From: an uncultured SAR116 cluster alpha proteobacterium
GTDB taxonomy: Bacteria > Pseudomonadota > Alphaproteobacteria > Puniceispirillales > Marisalimonadaceae
Assembly: GCA_902616005.1 (NCBI GenBank)
Contig: CACMRG010000004.1
Coordinates: 1 to 64,000 of the forward strand
Direction of reading: 5' to 3'
Length of the DNA: 64,000 nt
The notes beneath the pieces are model-generated. The model searched no databases and was not told where the DNA came from. It worked only from the letters and a program-made list of their open reading frames with translations. Below are positions 54,595-63,518 of the stretch, one piece after another. The translations under genes were made by a program, and so were the position numbers. Within the stretch, counting starts at the first letter, position 1. Each line of letters opens with the position of its first letter.

Positions 54595-54600
54595 AAGTAT

Positions 54601-54626
54601 GCCTAATCTAAATTAATAGATTAGGC
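54601..54626 (-). other. perfect hairpin between the binding-protein and DUF1989 genes
   Basis: GCCTAATCTA and TAGATTAGGC form a perfect 10-bp stem around 6 nt. On the minus strand it begins 14 nt after the binding-protein stop and ends 6 nt before the DUF1989 ATG. No T run follows on that strand. It may stabilise the importer mRNA or cover the DUF1989 ribosome site. Confidence 0.7.
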
Positions 54627-54640
54627 TATATTTTTCAAAT

Positions 54641-55417
54641 TTATAATGATGGCAACGGTGGTAAATCTTGACCTAACCATTTATTAGATATTTTGTTAAG
54701 ATCTCCACCTAATTTTTTATGAAGTATAAAAACATTTACCCATCTTAAAAGATCTTCGTTTCCTTTTTTTACTCCGATAAAACAAGGGCTATCTTTAATA
54801 ATAAACTTTCTTTGCAAATCAAAGTTGGGATCACTTTCTGTTATAGATGCTGCCGCTGTATTACCAGAAACTAATACCTGAACTTGCTTTGACTTTATAG
54901 CGCTTAAAGTTGCAGCATTATCTCCAAATCTAGTGATTTTTGTTCCTTTAGGAGCTCGTTTAGTCAATTCTAAGTCTTCTAAGGTTCCACCTGTAACTCC
55001 TACAGTTAAACCGTCTAAATCTGCATATGAATTGATCTTAATGGAGGACGGTGCAAATACACCAGAGTAAAAAGGAGCATAAGCACTTGAAAAATTTATT
55101 GATTTTGCTCTCTTTGGATTGGCACCCATTGTGGATATAACTAAATCAACTTTATCAGTTTCTAAAAAAGGGATTCTTTGTTTAGATACAACTGGAACTA
55201 TCTTTAACTTCACACCCAAATCTTTTGCGATTAACTTGGCAACGTCGACATCATAACCTTCATGCTCGCCAGATTTTCCAACAGCACCAAATGGAGGAAA
55301 AGCTTCAGGTACTGCAATTTTTACCTCACCTTTTTTTAATATATCACTTAAATCTGCAAATGCAGAACTTAAAGTAAATGTGAGGAATACAAAAAATAAT
55401 TTAATTAATTTTAACAT
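54641..55417 (-). CDS. polar amino-acid-type ABC transporter substrate-binding protein
   Basis: This protein is 258 residues from the ATG at 55417, which has AAAGGAG just upstream; a GTG at 55432 would place that site inside the gene. It has a Sec signal peptide (LKLIKLFFVFLTFTLSSAFA). The SBP_bac_3 fold follows: VKIAVPEAFPPFGAVGKSGEHEGYDVDVAKLIAKDLG, VDLVISTMGANPKRAKSINFSSAYAPF and LTVGVTGGTLED. It is transcribed after its two permease genes. An amino acid or small amine is the family-typical ligand. Confidence 0.9.
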   Translation of the reverse strand: MLKLIKLFFVFLTFTLSSAFADLSDILKKGEVKIAVPEAFPPFGAVGKSGEHEGYDVDVAKLIAKDLGVKLKIVPVVSKQRIPFLETDKVDLVISTMGANPKRAKSINFSSAYAPFYSGVFAPSSIKINSYADLDGLTVGVTGGTLEDLELTKRAPKGTKITRFGDNAATLSAIKSKQVQVLVSGNTAAASITESDPNFDLQRKFIIKDSPCFIGVKKGNEDLLRWVNVFILHKKLGGDLNKISNKWLGQDLPPLPSL

Positions 55418-55436
55418 AATTTCTCCTTTCACTAAT

Positions 55437-56120
55437 TTAATTATTTATTAATATTTTTTTCTCTAAATGCTTCGCATAAACAGCTAGAGGATAACAAAGA
55501 CAGAAATACATTACTGCCATAATTGGAAAGATTATAAAAGGTTCTGATCCTGGAACAGGAGCATTTGCCCATCTCTTTCCTAATAACATAAGATCTTGAA
55601 ATCCTATGATATAAGCTAAAGAAGTTCCTTTAATTATCTGTATTAAAAAACTTATAGTTGGTGCTACACTATATTTAAAAGCTTGAGGTATAATTATCAA
55701 AACTAAGCTTAGTGTAAAATTTAAATTTATACTTTTTGCTGCTTCCCATTGACCTTGAGATACAGCGATAATTGAACCTCTCCAAACTTCAGATAGATAG
55801 GCTGATGTGAAAATAACTAAGGATAATGTGGCAGCTATCCAAGGATCTATATCATACCCAAGCAATCTAGGAACTCCTAAACCTGACAAAAATAAAAGCA
55901 TTAAAAGCGGAACAGATTGAAACAACCAAACATAAGAAAAACTTAATTTGTTTAAGAGCTTATTTGGAATTATTCTTAAAAAAGTAATCAAAATTCCTAA
56001 AATTCCACCACCTACAAAAGCAATTAGTGATAAGTATATCGTAAATCTACAAGCTGCAATTAATTGGGATATAATGATGCCTTCAGGCTTACCTAAAATG
56101 TTTATTAATAAACCTTCCAT
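55437..56120 (-). CDS. amino-acid-type ABC transporter permease (HisM/GlnP family)
   Basis: This 227-residue protein has about five helices with the coupling motif GQWEAAKSINLNFTLSLVLIIIPQAFKYSVAPTISFLIQIIKGTSLAYIIG. It overlaps the other permease gene by one base. Both permeases and the binding protein are present, but no ATPase gene is in this operon. Confidence 0.92.
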   Translation of the reverse strand: MEGLLINILGKPEGIIISQLIAACRFTIYLSLIAFVGGGILGILITFLRIIPNKLLNKLSFSYVWLFQSVPLLMLLFLSGLGVPRLLGYDIDPWIAATLSLVIFTSAYLSEVWRGSIIAVSQGQWEAAKSINLNFTLSLVLIIIPQAFKYSVAPTISFLIQIIKGTSLAYIIGFQDLMLLGKRWANAPVPGSEPFIIFPIMAVMYFCLCYPLAVYAKHLEKKILINN

Positions 56121-56797
56121 TATAAAGCTCTTTTACCAAGTGAAATTTTAAAAATTATTTCTAAACATGATTTGTAAACTAGAGACATAATTATATAGAG
56201 AAAAGTAAGTACAATAAATATTTCAAATGATCGAAAAATCCTACTGTCTATAAAAAGTCCAGCGTGTGTTAAATCTGTAACTCCTATCTCGGATATTATA
56301 CCTGTTGTTAGAAAAATAAATATGAATTGGCTAGATAATGATGGAAACATTTTAATAATAGTTTGTGGCAATATTATTTTTCTAAAAACTATATTTTTGT
56401 TTAGATTTAAAGCAGAAGCAGCTTCAATTTGTCCTTTAGGTGTTGACTCGTAACCACTTCTTAATATTTCTGCAAAATATCCTGAAAAATTAATTGTTAA
56501 AGCTAATAAAGCGTGACACCAAAAAGGCCATACATAACCAAAAAGAGCTGGTAGGCCAAAAGTTATAAAAAATATTTGTACAATCAATGGAGTATTTCTT
56601 ATGAAATCAACATAACAAGTACTTATAAAACTTATGCCGAAAACTCTCCAATAAATTAAAGCTGCTAATATAAAAGCAATAACAAATCCGAATATACCGC
56701 CAAATATTGTTAGAGCTGTGCTTACCAAGATGCCATCAAGTAATAGAGATAAGTACTCTTGAGATCGATAAATTTCAAAAAATCTTAACTCAAACAT
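56120..56797 (-). CDS. amino-acid-type ABC transporter permease (HisQ/GlnP family)
   Basis: This protein is 225 residues from ATG 56797; a TTG two codons earlier is the alternative start and neither has a strong ribosome site. It has the coupling motif GQIEAASALNLNKNIVFRKIILPQTIIKMFPSLSSQFI and the family pattern CYVDFIRNTPLIVQIFFI. It is first in the permease-permease-binding protein-DUF1989 run. Confidence 0.9.
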   Translation of the reverse strand: MFELRFFEIYRSQEYLSLLLDGILVSTALTIFGGIFGFVIAFILAALIYWRVFGISFISTCYVDFIRNTPLIVQIFFITFGLPALFGYVWPFWCHALLALTINFSGYFAEILRSGYESTPKGQIEAASALNLNKNIVFRKIILPQTIIKMFPSLSSQFIFIFLTTGIISEIGVTDLTHAGLFIDSRIFRSFEIFIVLTFLYIIMSLVYKSCLEIIFKISLGKRAL

Positions 56798-56889
56798 AAG
56801 CAAACCAAATAGGTCATTCTAATGTATAATGATGTTAATGTGATTGCTTTTTATTCAACATTTTAATTATTTTAATTATTAAATCGTTT

Positions 56890-56908
56890 TTGATTAAATT
56901 TTAATCAA
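56890..56908. promoter_or_regulatory. 19-bp perfect palindrome upstream of the amino-acid ABC operon
   Basis: TTGATTAAA and TTTAATCAA flank a single central base, about 90 bp upstream of the first permease start. Its size and symmetry fit a dimeric repressor site. AT-rich DNA gives such palindromes by chance more often, so this is only a candidate operator. Confidence 0.35.
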
Positions 56909-56931
56909 TAATATTTGCTAAAGTTAACAAT

Positions 56932-58041
56932 TTATAAAATAGCATTTTGAAATCTATTTAAATCTTCAACACCTAAACTTTTTGCTCTTAACGTAATTAA
57001 ATTCCATGCTTCTTGAGCAATAGGAATTCCGTTTTGCATTCTATCTTTATAGATTTTTTTTTCGTTATCACCAGGTATCATAACTTTTTCAACACCTTCA
57101 GCTGGAGGTGATGATCTTACAAAGTTAGAATAAGCCTGAACTTCTTTTGAGAAATAATCTACATCAACAAACTTTTCGACATCTATGTAAATAGAAAGCA
57201 TACCGTTTGCAAATGGTCTAATATATTTATGATCTATTGCACAAGTATCATTACTTGTGAGTGCCCCACCTAAAATCTCCATCATAAAATTAATACCTGA
57301 ACCTTTATGCATACCAAATGCTGTTATTGCACCATCTCCTTTATCTGGATTTGGAACGTCATCTGGTCCAATTTTACCGTATAAAGCTTCTGTATTATTT
57401 GTAAGATTTCCTAAGTTGTCGATTAAAGCACTCATAGGTAATTTTTTACCACCTTTTTGAGCAACTAAAGCTTTGCCCTCAGCAACAGTAGATGTTGCCA
57501 TATCTAAAATTACATGTTCTTTTCCTTTTACAGGAATTCCAATTGATAGTGGAGATGTACTTCCTCGTCTATCTGAACCACCATAAGGAGCTACTAACAA
57601 ACTACCTCTTACATTAACAAAATGTAAAGAAACACAATTTTTGTCAGCAGCTAATTCTGACCAATCGCCAATTCTGCCAAGGTGACCTGAATTTTTCAAT
57701 CCAATGAGAGCGATTCCATGATTTTTTGCTCTATTAGTACCCTCCTGAACAGATTTTTCACCCATGATTTGACCAAAACCCTGATTAGCGTCTATCAAAG
57801 CAAGAGATCCAGAATCTAAAATTAAAGAATGTTGTTTATTAGGAAAAACTTTCCCTTCATCAACCCAATCACAATATCGAGGAACTCTTACAATCCCGTG
57901 ACTATCGTGGCCTTTTAGGTTTGAAAGGCATAATCTTTTAGAAATAAGATTTGCTTCTTCTTTAACACAACCTTTTTTTTCAAAAATCTCAGATATTAAT
58001 ATTTCGGCATCCCTGACATTTACTCTAAATTGATTATCCAT
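56932..58041 (-). CDS. Ldh-family oxidoreductase (malate/lactate/ureidoglycolate dehydrogenase type), second copy
   Basis: This 369-residue protein has GHDSHGIVRVPRYCDWV, HGIALIGLKNSGHLGRIGDWSELAADKN with catalytic His, LVAPYGGSDRRGSTSPLSIGIP and AFGMHKGSGINFMMEILGGAL. Its proximity to ureide genes raises ureidoglycolate dehydrogenase (AllD) as a possibility, but ureidoglycolate lyase is already present. Malate, lactate or sulfolactate dehydrogenase are equally possible. It differs in length from the copy at 20.3 kb (340 residues), so they are not a recent duplicate. Confidence 0.87.
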   Translation of the reverse strand: MDNQFRVNVRDAEILISEIFEKKGCVKEEANLISKRLCLSNLKGHDSHGIVRVPRYCDWVDEGKVFPNKQHSLILDSGSLALIDANQGFGQIMGEKSVQEGTNRAKNHGIALIGLKNSGHLGRIGDWSELAADKNCVSLHFVNVRGSLLVAPYGGSDRRGSTSPLSIGIPVKGKEHVILDMATSTVAEGKALVAQKGGKKLPMSALIDNLGNLTNNTEALYGKIGPDDVPNPDKGDGAITAFGMHKGSGINFMMEILGGALTSNDTCAIDHKYIRPFANGMLSIYIDVEKFVDVDYFSKEVQAYSNFVRSSPPAEGVEKVMIPGDNEKKIYKDRMQNGIPIAQEAWNLITLRAKSLGVEDLNRFQNAIL

Positions 58042-58118
58042 TTAACGAATTCTTTCCATTTAATTTTTTTTTAATTATGTTACTTAATAACCTTCCGTTA
58101 ATAACTTAGAGAAATAAA

Positions 58119-59177
58119 ATATTAACATCAATAAAATATATATTATACACACTACTTATTGGCTTTATTGGCGGAAGTATTTTTAACTATTTATTACTTC
58201 CTCTACCATGGGTTTTAGGGCCTGCGTTTTTAGTAGCAATCTTTGCTTTATTTAAAGTCAATGTTTTAATACCACCAAAATTTAGAAATCCATTTATTGG
58301 TATCCTTGGAGTTTGGTTGGGAGGATCTTTTGATTCCTCAATTCTTGATAATGTAGAAACCTGGTTTTTCACCCTATTATTGTTAGCTCTATATATACCT
58401 TTTGCATTTTTTATAACATTTCTAGTACTTCATAAAATTAGAAAAATTGAAAAACCAGAAGCATTTTTTATTGCTTCACCTGGTGGACTTCTCGAAATGG
58501 TTTTGGGAGCTGAAGAATGTGGCGCAGATTCTAAACAAGTCGGGATAATACATATGATTAGAATTTTCTTAACAGTATTTACAATTCCATCATTAATTTT
58601 GATATCGTTTCCAGGGACTTTTAAAAGAGAAGCTATTTGGCCAATAATGGATTTAGATCTAATTAATTTAATCATTTTATTCGTAATTGTTTATTTAGGT
58701 ATTTTTATTGGTAGGCTTATAAAATTACCTGGCCCTAGATTATTTGGACCACTCTTGTTAAGTGCAATTATAAGTATTTTTGAAATTTACAAAATTGAGA
58801 TGTCTATAACAGTGGTAATTTTTGCACAGTTGGTATCTGGAAGTTTCTTTGGTAGCAATTTCAACGGATTAAGTTGGAAAGTTGCTGGAAAATATATTGG
58901 TCATTCAGTTTCAGTAGTAATAACTTTAATTATATCATTATTACCTTTCATCTTGATTGTAAAATTAATTTCAGAAATAACTCCAGCTGCAATTTTTCTA
59001 GCATTTGCTCCTGGTGGTGTAAATGAAATGGGGCTACTAGCTTTTCTATTAAATATTGAGCCAGCATTTGTAATTACACACCATTTATTTAGATTGTCAG
59101 TTGTAGTTGTAATTTTAGGATTGGCACAAAAATTTTTGTATCCAAAATTTAAATTAATGGTAAAACAAAGGAAATAA
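58119..59177 (+). CDS. AbrB-family membrane protein (pfam05145 type) with no standard start codon
   Basis: The open frame from a stop at 58107 encodes a full-length two-repeat membrane protein of about 352 residues. The first repeat contains GFIGGSIFNYLLLPLPWVLGPA and GILGVWLGGSFDSS. The second has LIKLPGPRLFGPLLLSA and FAPGGVNEMGLLAFLLN. The N-terminal third is clearly coding by homology, yet the frame has no ATG, GTG or TTG before 58317. The start is therefore probably ATA at 58119 or 58131. The family is often mislabelled as transcription factors and likely transports small molecules. DapA-family and GFA genes follow. Confidence 0.8.
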   Translation: MLTSIKYILYTLLIGFIGGSIFNYLLLPLPWVLGPAFLVAIFALFKVNVLIPPKFRNPFIGILGVWLGGSFDSSILDNVETWFFTLLLLALYIPFAFFITFLVLHKIRKIEKPEAFFIASPGGLLEMVLGAEECGADSKQVGIIHMIRIFLTVFTIPSLILISFPGTFKREAIWPIMDLDLINLIILFVIVYLGIFIGRLIKLPGPRLFGPLLLSAIISIFEIYKIEMSITVVIFAQLVSGSFFGSNFNGLSWKVAGKYIGHSVSVVITLIISLLPFILIVKLISEITPAAIFLAFAPGGVNEMGLLAFLLNIEPAFVITHHLFRLSVVVVILGLAQKFLYPKFKLMVKQRK

Positions 59178-59193
59178 CATCTAGGAGGTATCT

Positions 59194-60093
59194 TTGATAA
59201 AAGGATTAATTGCACCCATTCTATCACCATTTGATAATGACTTAAAATTTAATCAAAACATGTATAATGACCTTGCTCAAGATTTACTTGAAAACGGATG
59301 CTCTGGATTAGCTCCTTTTGGTACAACTGGTGAAGCTTTATCTTTGAGTAATAAAGAAAGGATGAATGCACTAGAAGGGTTGTTAAATAGTGGTATTAAA
59401 GCTGATCAACTAATTCCTGGCACAGGTTTATGTAATTTTCCAGATACTGTAATGATTAGTAAACATGCACTAGATCTAGGTTGCCATGGTGTTATGACAT
59501 TACCACCTTTTTATTTCAAAGGCATGAGTGATGAAGGTCTATTTGATTATTTTGAAAAATTAATTGAAGAAATTAATCACAACAAACTAAAGATTTATTT
59601 ATACCATATACCTCAAGTTTCCGGAGTTGGACTTTCAATTGATTTAGTATCAAAACTTAAAAAAACTTATCCTGACATTGTTGTTGGAATTAAAGACAGT
59701 TCAGGCGACTGGGAAAATACAAAATCTCTATTAGGGATAGATGACCTTATTGTTTATCCAGGTGCAGAGCTACCAGTAATTCAAGCAATAAAGCTTGGAG
59801 CTCCAGGATGTATATCAGCTACTGCAAATTTAAACGGGGGTGATATATCAAAAGTTATAAATTTTTGTCATAGTAATGAATGGGAAAAAGCTGAAGATTT
59901 ACATAAAAAAGTTACAAAAGTAAGGTTGTTGTTTCAAGATTATGCTCCTATACCTGCACAAAAAGGTCTCTTAGCTAAAAAAACAAAAATTAGTGCGTGG
60001 TTAAATGTTAGACCACCGTTGAAATCTATCAATGATGATAAAGTATCAGAACTTGCTAATACGTTAAATAATGAGTTTGGTTATTCATATTAG
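59194..60093 (+). CDS. dihydrodipicolinate synthase family (DapA-like) lyase
   Basis: This 299-residue TIM barrel starts at TTG 59194, supported by AGGAGG 5 nt upstream. It shows GLIAPILSPFDNDL, FGTTGEALSLSNKER, the catalytic Tyr in IYLYHIPQ and the Schiff-base Lys in VVGIKDSSGDW (near residue 165). It is probably not the lysine-pathway DapA: the C-terminal and active-site context look like the catabolic aldolase/dehydratase branch, and the neighbour is a transporter. The substrate is unknown. Confidence 0.87.
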   Translation: MIKGLIAPILSPFDNDLKFNQNMYNDLAQDLLENGCSGLAPFGTTGEALSLSNKERMNALEGLLNSGIKADQLIPGTGLCNFPDTVMISKHALDLGCHGVMTLPPFYFKGMSDEGLFDYFEKLIEEINHNKLKIYLYHIPQVSGVGLSIDLVSKLKKTYPDIVVGIKDSSGDWENTKSLLGIDDLIVYPGAELPVIQAIKLGAPGCISATANLNGGDISKVINFCHSNEWEKAEDLHKKVTKVRLLFQDYAPIPAQKGLLAKKTKISAWLNVRPPLKSINDDKVSELANTLNNEFGYSY

Positions 60094-60107
60094 CTTAGGA
60101 AATCTTT

Positions 60108-60509
60108 ATGACTAAAAATCAAATTAAAGGTCAATGTCATTGTGGAAAAGTAAAGTTTACTATTAATTGTGAATTAAAAGAACTTAGAAGATGTAATTGC
60201 TCTCATTGCCGAAGAAAAGGTTATGTAATGACAACTGTCAATAAAGACGAATTTAATTTAGAAAGTGGAAAAGATTATTTGAGTATTTATCAATGGAACA
60301 CAAAAATTGCTAAACATTTTTTTTGTAAAATCTGTGGCATAAATACTCATAATAAAAGAAGAACAAATCCTAATGCTTTCGGAGTTAATGTTGGTTGTTT
60401 AGACGGATTTGATATGTCTTGGATTAAAAATGTTTCTGATTTTACAAATGGACAAGAGTTCACACTTGAAAATCAAAAGCAAGGAGAAGCTTCATTACAG
60501 AAAAAATAA
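60108..60509 (+). CDS. GFA (CENP-V) family zinc protein
   Basis: This 133-residue protein has the zinc-binding cysteines of the glutathione-dependent formaldehyde-activating family: GQCHCGKVKF, CNCSHCRRKG and FFCKICGINTHN. Most members have unknown substrates, S-hydroxymethylglutathione being one. It starts 14 bp after the DapA-like gene and ends near the convergent threonine-synthase-like gene. Confidence 0.88.
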   Translation: MTKNQIKGQCHCGKVKFTINCELKELRRCNCSHCRRKGYVMTTVNKDEFNLESGKDYLSIYQWNTKIAKHFFCKICGINTHNKRRTNPNAFGVNVGCLDGFDMSWIKNVSDFTNGQEFTLENQKQGEASLQKK

Positions 60510-60512
60510 ATT

Positions 60513-61733
60513 TTAAAATTTTGAATAATCAACCTTTTTATTTTTGTCAATATAAGAGTTTACATCAGATAGTGGATACTTAAGACCAGACGCACAGTTA
60601 AACAAAACAACTTTTTCATTACTAGAAACTAGTCCTTGTTTTAAAGATTTTTTAAGAGCTGAAAAAGTAGCAGCACCTTCGGGACACATTAAAAGTCCAT
60701 CTTGCTTAGATATAAAATCTCGGTCATTTAATATTTCTTCATCAGACACTGTGATAGAAAATCCATTACTTTCATTTAAAGCTCTAATAATTAGAAAATC
60801 TCCAACTGCTATTGGAACTCTAATTCCGGAAGCTACTGTTTTTGGATTTTCCCAGAGATCTGCAAATTCTTTATTTTCTTTCCATGCTTTATAAATTGGT
60901 GCACATCCATCTGATTGAACAGCAACCATTCTTGGTTTTTTTGAGATCCATCCAAGTTCCTCTAATTCATTAAATGCTTTCCACATACCTATTAAACCAG
61001 TTCCTCCACCAGTTGGATAAAAAATTACATCAGGTAACTTCCAGTTAAATTGTTCTGCAAGCTCAAGTCCCATAGTTTTTTTTCCTTCTATTCTGTAGGG
61101 CTCTTTTAAAGTTGATACATCAAACCACCCAGTTTCTTCCTTTCCTTCAAAAACTATTTTCCCACACTCATTAATAAAACCATTAACTAGATAAGTATCA
61201 GCTCCAAGCGCATTAATTTCTCTAACATTTATTTCAGGAGTATCCTCAGGACAAAATACAGTACATTTAATATTTGCTCTTGCGCAATATGCAGCTAATG
61301 CTGCGCCAGCATTTCCATTTGTTGGTATGGCCATATGTTTAATGCCAAGCTGTTTAGCCATAGAAACTGCTAAACAAAGTCCTCTAGCCTTAAAGGAGGC
61401 TGTTGGCAAATAACTCTCATCTTTAACAATAAGATCACCGCTGAAATCAATCTTCTTTTTTACGTTATTCAGGGTTACCAAAGGAGTTAAAACTTCATTT
61501 AGTGATACTCTATTTTCTTTTTCAACAGGTAGTAAAAAACTATATTTCCATAATCCATTTAAATTTGTTTGACTAATTTCTGGTTTGGTAATTCTCTCTT
61601 TAATTTGGTCTAAATGATAATTTACTAAAAGTGGTTTACCTACTTTAGAAAGGTTATGTATCTCACTTGCATCATATTTTTCTCCAGTTAAAGAGCAAGA
61701 TAAATGACTAACAAATGTTTGATTTAAATCCAT
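60513..61733 (-). CDS. threonine synthase-like PLP enzyme
   Basis: This protein is 406 residues from ATG 61733, chosen because the family begins near FVSHLSCSLTGEKYDASEIHNLSKVGKPLLVNYHLD. A longer in-frame start at 61802 adds 23 residues without family support. The PLP Lys is in SFKARGLCLAVS, the phosphate loop is PTGGGTGLIGMWKAF, and PTNGNAGAALAAYCARA is typical of fold-type II enzymes. The family includes threonine synthase and related beta-replacing enzymes. No thr genes are adjacent. Confidence 0.85.
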   Translation of the reverse strand: MDLNQTFVSHLSCSLTGEKYDASEIHNLSKVGKPLLVNYHLDQIKERITKPEISQTNLNGLWKYSFLLPVEKENRVSLNEVLTPLVTLNNVKKKIDFSGDLIVKDESYLPTASFKARGLCLAVSMAKQLGIKHMAIPTNGNAGAALAAYCARANIKCTVFCPEDTPEINVREINALGADTYLVNGFINECGKIVFEGKEETGWFDVSTLKEPYRIEGKKTMGLELAEQFNWKLPDVIFYPTGGGTGLIGMWKAFNELEELGWISKKPRMVAVQSDGCAPIYKAWKENKEFADLWENPKTVASGIRVPIAVGDFLIIRALNESNGFSITVSDEEILNDRDFISKQDGLLMCPEGAATFSALKKSLKQGLVSSNEKVVLFNCASGLKYPLSDVNSYIDKNKKVDYSKF

Positions 61734-61826
61734 TATTTGATCATAATTATCTTGATTAAAATTACTACCAATTAATAACTTTTCAATATATACATATAAC
61801 AAATTCTAAGATATATGAGATGAATA

Positions 61827-63467
61827 TTGCAAAATAAATACTATCTAAATGCGAACAATTTATTAATAAATAAATGGTTATTTATTAATATATTATTTTC
61901 TATATTTATTTTATGTCCAATAATATTTCTAATAACTAATTCATTTGCAAATACTTTAGATGTTTGGATTCACCTTAAAAATACTAAGTTATTTTTATAC
62001 ATTTATAACACTATAATACTAGTGTTTGGAGTTGGCATTTTGTCAACATTTTTGGGAGTATCATCAGCTTGGTTGACTACACAATATAATTTTTATTTCA
62101 AAAAATATATTGAGTGGCTTTTAATTTTACCATTAGCTATCCCAGGATATATTGTGGCCTATGCTTATACAGATTTTCTTGAATACAGTGGTGCTTTTCA
62201 AACTTTTATAAGATCATTATTTGGATTTTCTAATCCAAGTGAATATTATTTTCCATCTATTAGATCTCTAGGAGGAGCAATTTTTATATTATCTTTTTCT
62301 TTATATCCTTATGTTTATCTCCTGGTAAAATTTGCATTTAATACTACTCCAAAAAATCTAATAGAAACTTCTTTATTAAATCAGAAAAATCCTTTTTATA
62401 ATGTCATTTTACCTTTATCAAGGCCTGCAATTATTGCTGGATCAGCATTAGTCATAATGGAAACCATATCAGACTTTGGTACTGTCGATTACTTTGCTGT
62501 AGAAACACTGACATTAGCAATGTTTAATCTCTGGTTAGGTATGAACAATTTAGAAGCCGCCTCACAAATTTCATTAATAATTTTTTCATTTGTAATAATT
62601 ATTCTTTCTATTGAGTTAATAAATAGAAGAAATAAAAGATTTGATAGTAATGTTATTAGTAATGAATATGAATTTTCTAAAAAAATATCTCGTTCTCAAA
62701 AACTTTTAATTTTATTTCTTTGTTTAATTCCCATTATTATTGGTTTCATTATACCTGTTTTAATTTTGTTAAATTTAACTCTCTCCAATTTTGATTTTGA
62801 TGAATTATTATACTCTCTTATAATAACAAAAAACTCTTTTCTAATTGGTTTTTTAGGTGGAGCAAGTATTGTCATATCTTCATTATATTTTTGTTTATAC
62901 AAATTGTATGACAACTCCAGAGTATCTAATTTTCTACTACCCATTCTAGGTTCTGGATATGCTTTTCCAGGGGTTGTTATAGCTCTTGGAACTCTTTTCT
63001 TTTTAGGAAATTTACAGTTTCAAATTAATAGTTTTCTTGATTTTTTTGAATTTAATTTAAATTTTTCATTTATTGGTGGTTTTTTTGGTTTAATTTTAGC
63101 TCTTACTGTAAGATTTAATTCTATTGGTCTTGGTTCTATAAATACCGGTTTGTCTAGAATTCCTAAAAATTTAATTGAAGCTAATCTTACGCTTGGCCAA
63201 TCATTTATTCATGGAACAAAGAAAATTTTATTACCTTTACTTAAATCATCTATTTTAATCGGCTTTATACTTACATTTATTGACATTATCAAAGAATTAC
63301 CAATTACCTTATTGCTAAGGCCTTTTAACTTCGAAACCCTTACAACTCATATTTATCAATATGCTAGTGATGAAATGCTTGAAAAAGCTGCTTTACCATC
63401 CCTAATAATTATAATTGCTAGTTTATTACCCGTTTTTATAATTTATAAAACTTTTATTAAAAAATAA
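61827..63467 (+). CDS. ABC transporter permease, ferric iron (FbpB/AfuB) type
   Basis: This 546-residue protein has twelve predicted helices in two fused permease domains. Domain 1 has LPLAIPGYIVAYAYTDFL and a coupling loop near PLSRPAIIAGSALVIMETISDFGTVDYF. Domain 2 has GSGYAFPGVVIALGTLFF and LIEANLTLGQSFIHGTKKILLPLLKSSILIG with LPITLLLRPF. This is the Fe(III)-type permease layout. The start is TTG 61827; an ATG at 61820 is out of frame. Binding-protein and ATPase genes are not in the window. Fur follows by 51 bp. Confidence 0.88.
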   Translation: MQNKYYLNANNLLINKWLFINILFSIFILCPIIFLITNSFANTLDVWIHLKNTKLFLYIYNTIILVFGVGILSTFLGVSSAWLTTQYNFYFKKYIEWLLILPLAIPGYIVAYAYTDFLEYSGAFQTFIRSLFGFSNPSEYYFPSIRSLGGAIFILSFSLYPYVYLLVKFAFNTTPKNLIETSLLNQKNPFYNVILPLSRPAIIAGSALVIMETISDFGTVDYFAVETLTLAMFNLWLGMNNLEAASQISLIIFSFVIIILSIELINRRNKRFDSNVISNEYEFSKKISRSQKLLILFLCLIPIIIGFIIPVLILLNLTLSNFDFDELLYSLIITKNSFLIGFLGGASIVISSLYFCLYKLYDNSRVSNFLLPILGSGYAFPGVVIALGTLFFLGNLQFQINSFLDFFEFNLNFSFIGGFFGLILALTVRFNSIGLGSINTGLSRIPKNLIEANLTLGQSFIHGTKKILLPLLKSSILIGFILTFIDIIKELPITLLLRPFNFETLTTHIYQYASDEMLEKAALPSLIIIIASLLPVFIIYKTFIKK

Positions 63468-63518
63468 TTTGTCATTATAATTTATTTAATGTTGATTAAT
63501 TCTATTGTATAAAAAAAC

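Noticed and set aside
56804-56931. Guanidine riboswitch (ykkC type) upstream of the importer with DUF1989
   Set aside because: The conserved ykkC segments are not visible; the region is AT-rich with only the palindrome.
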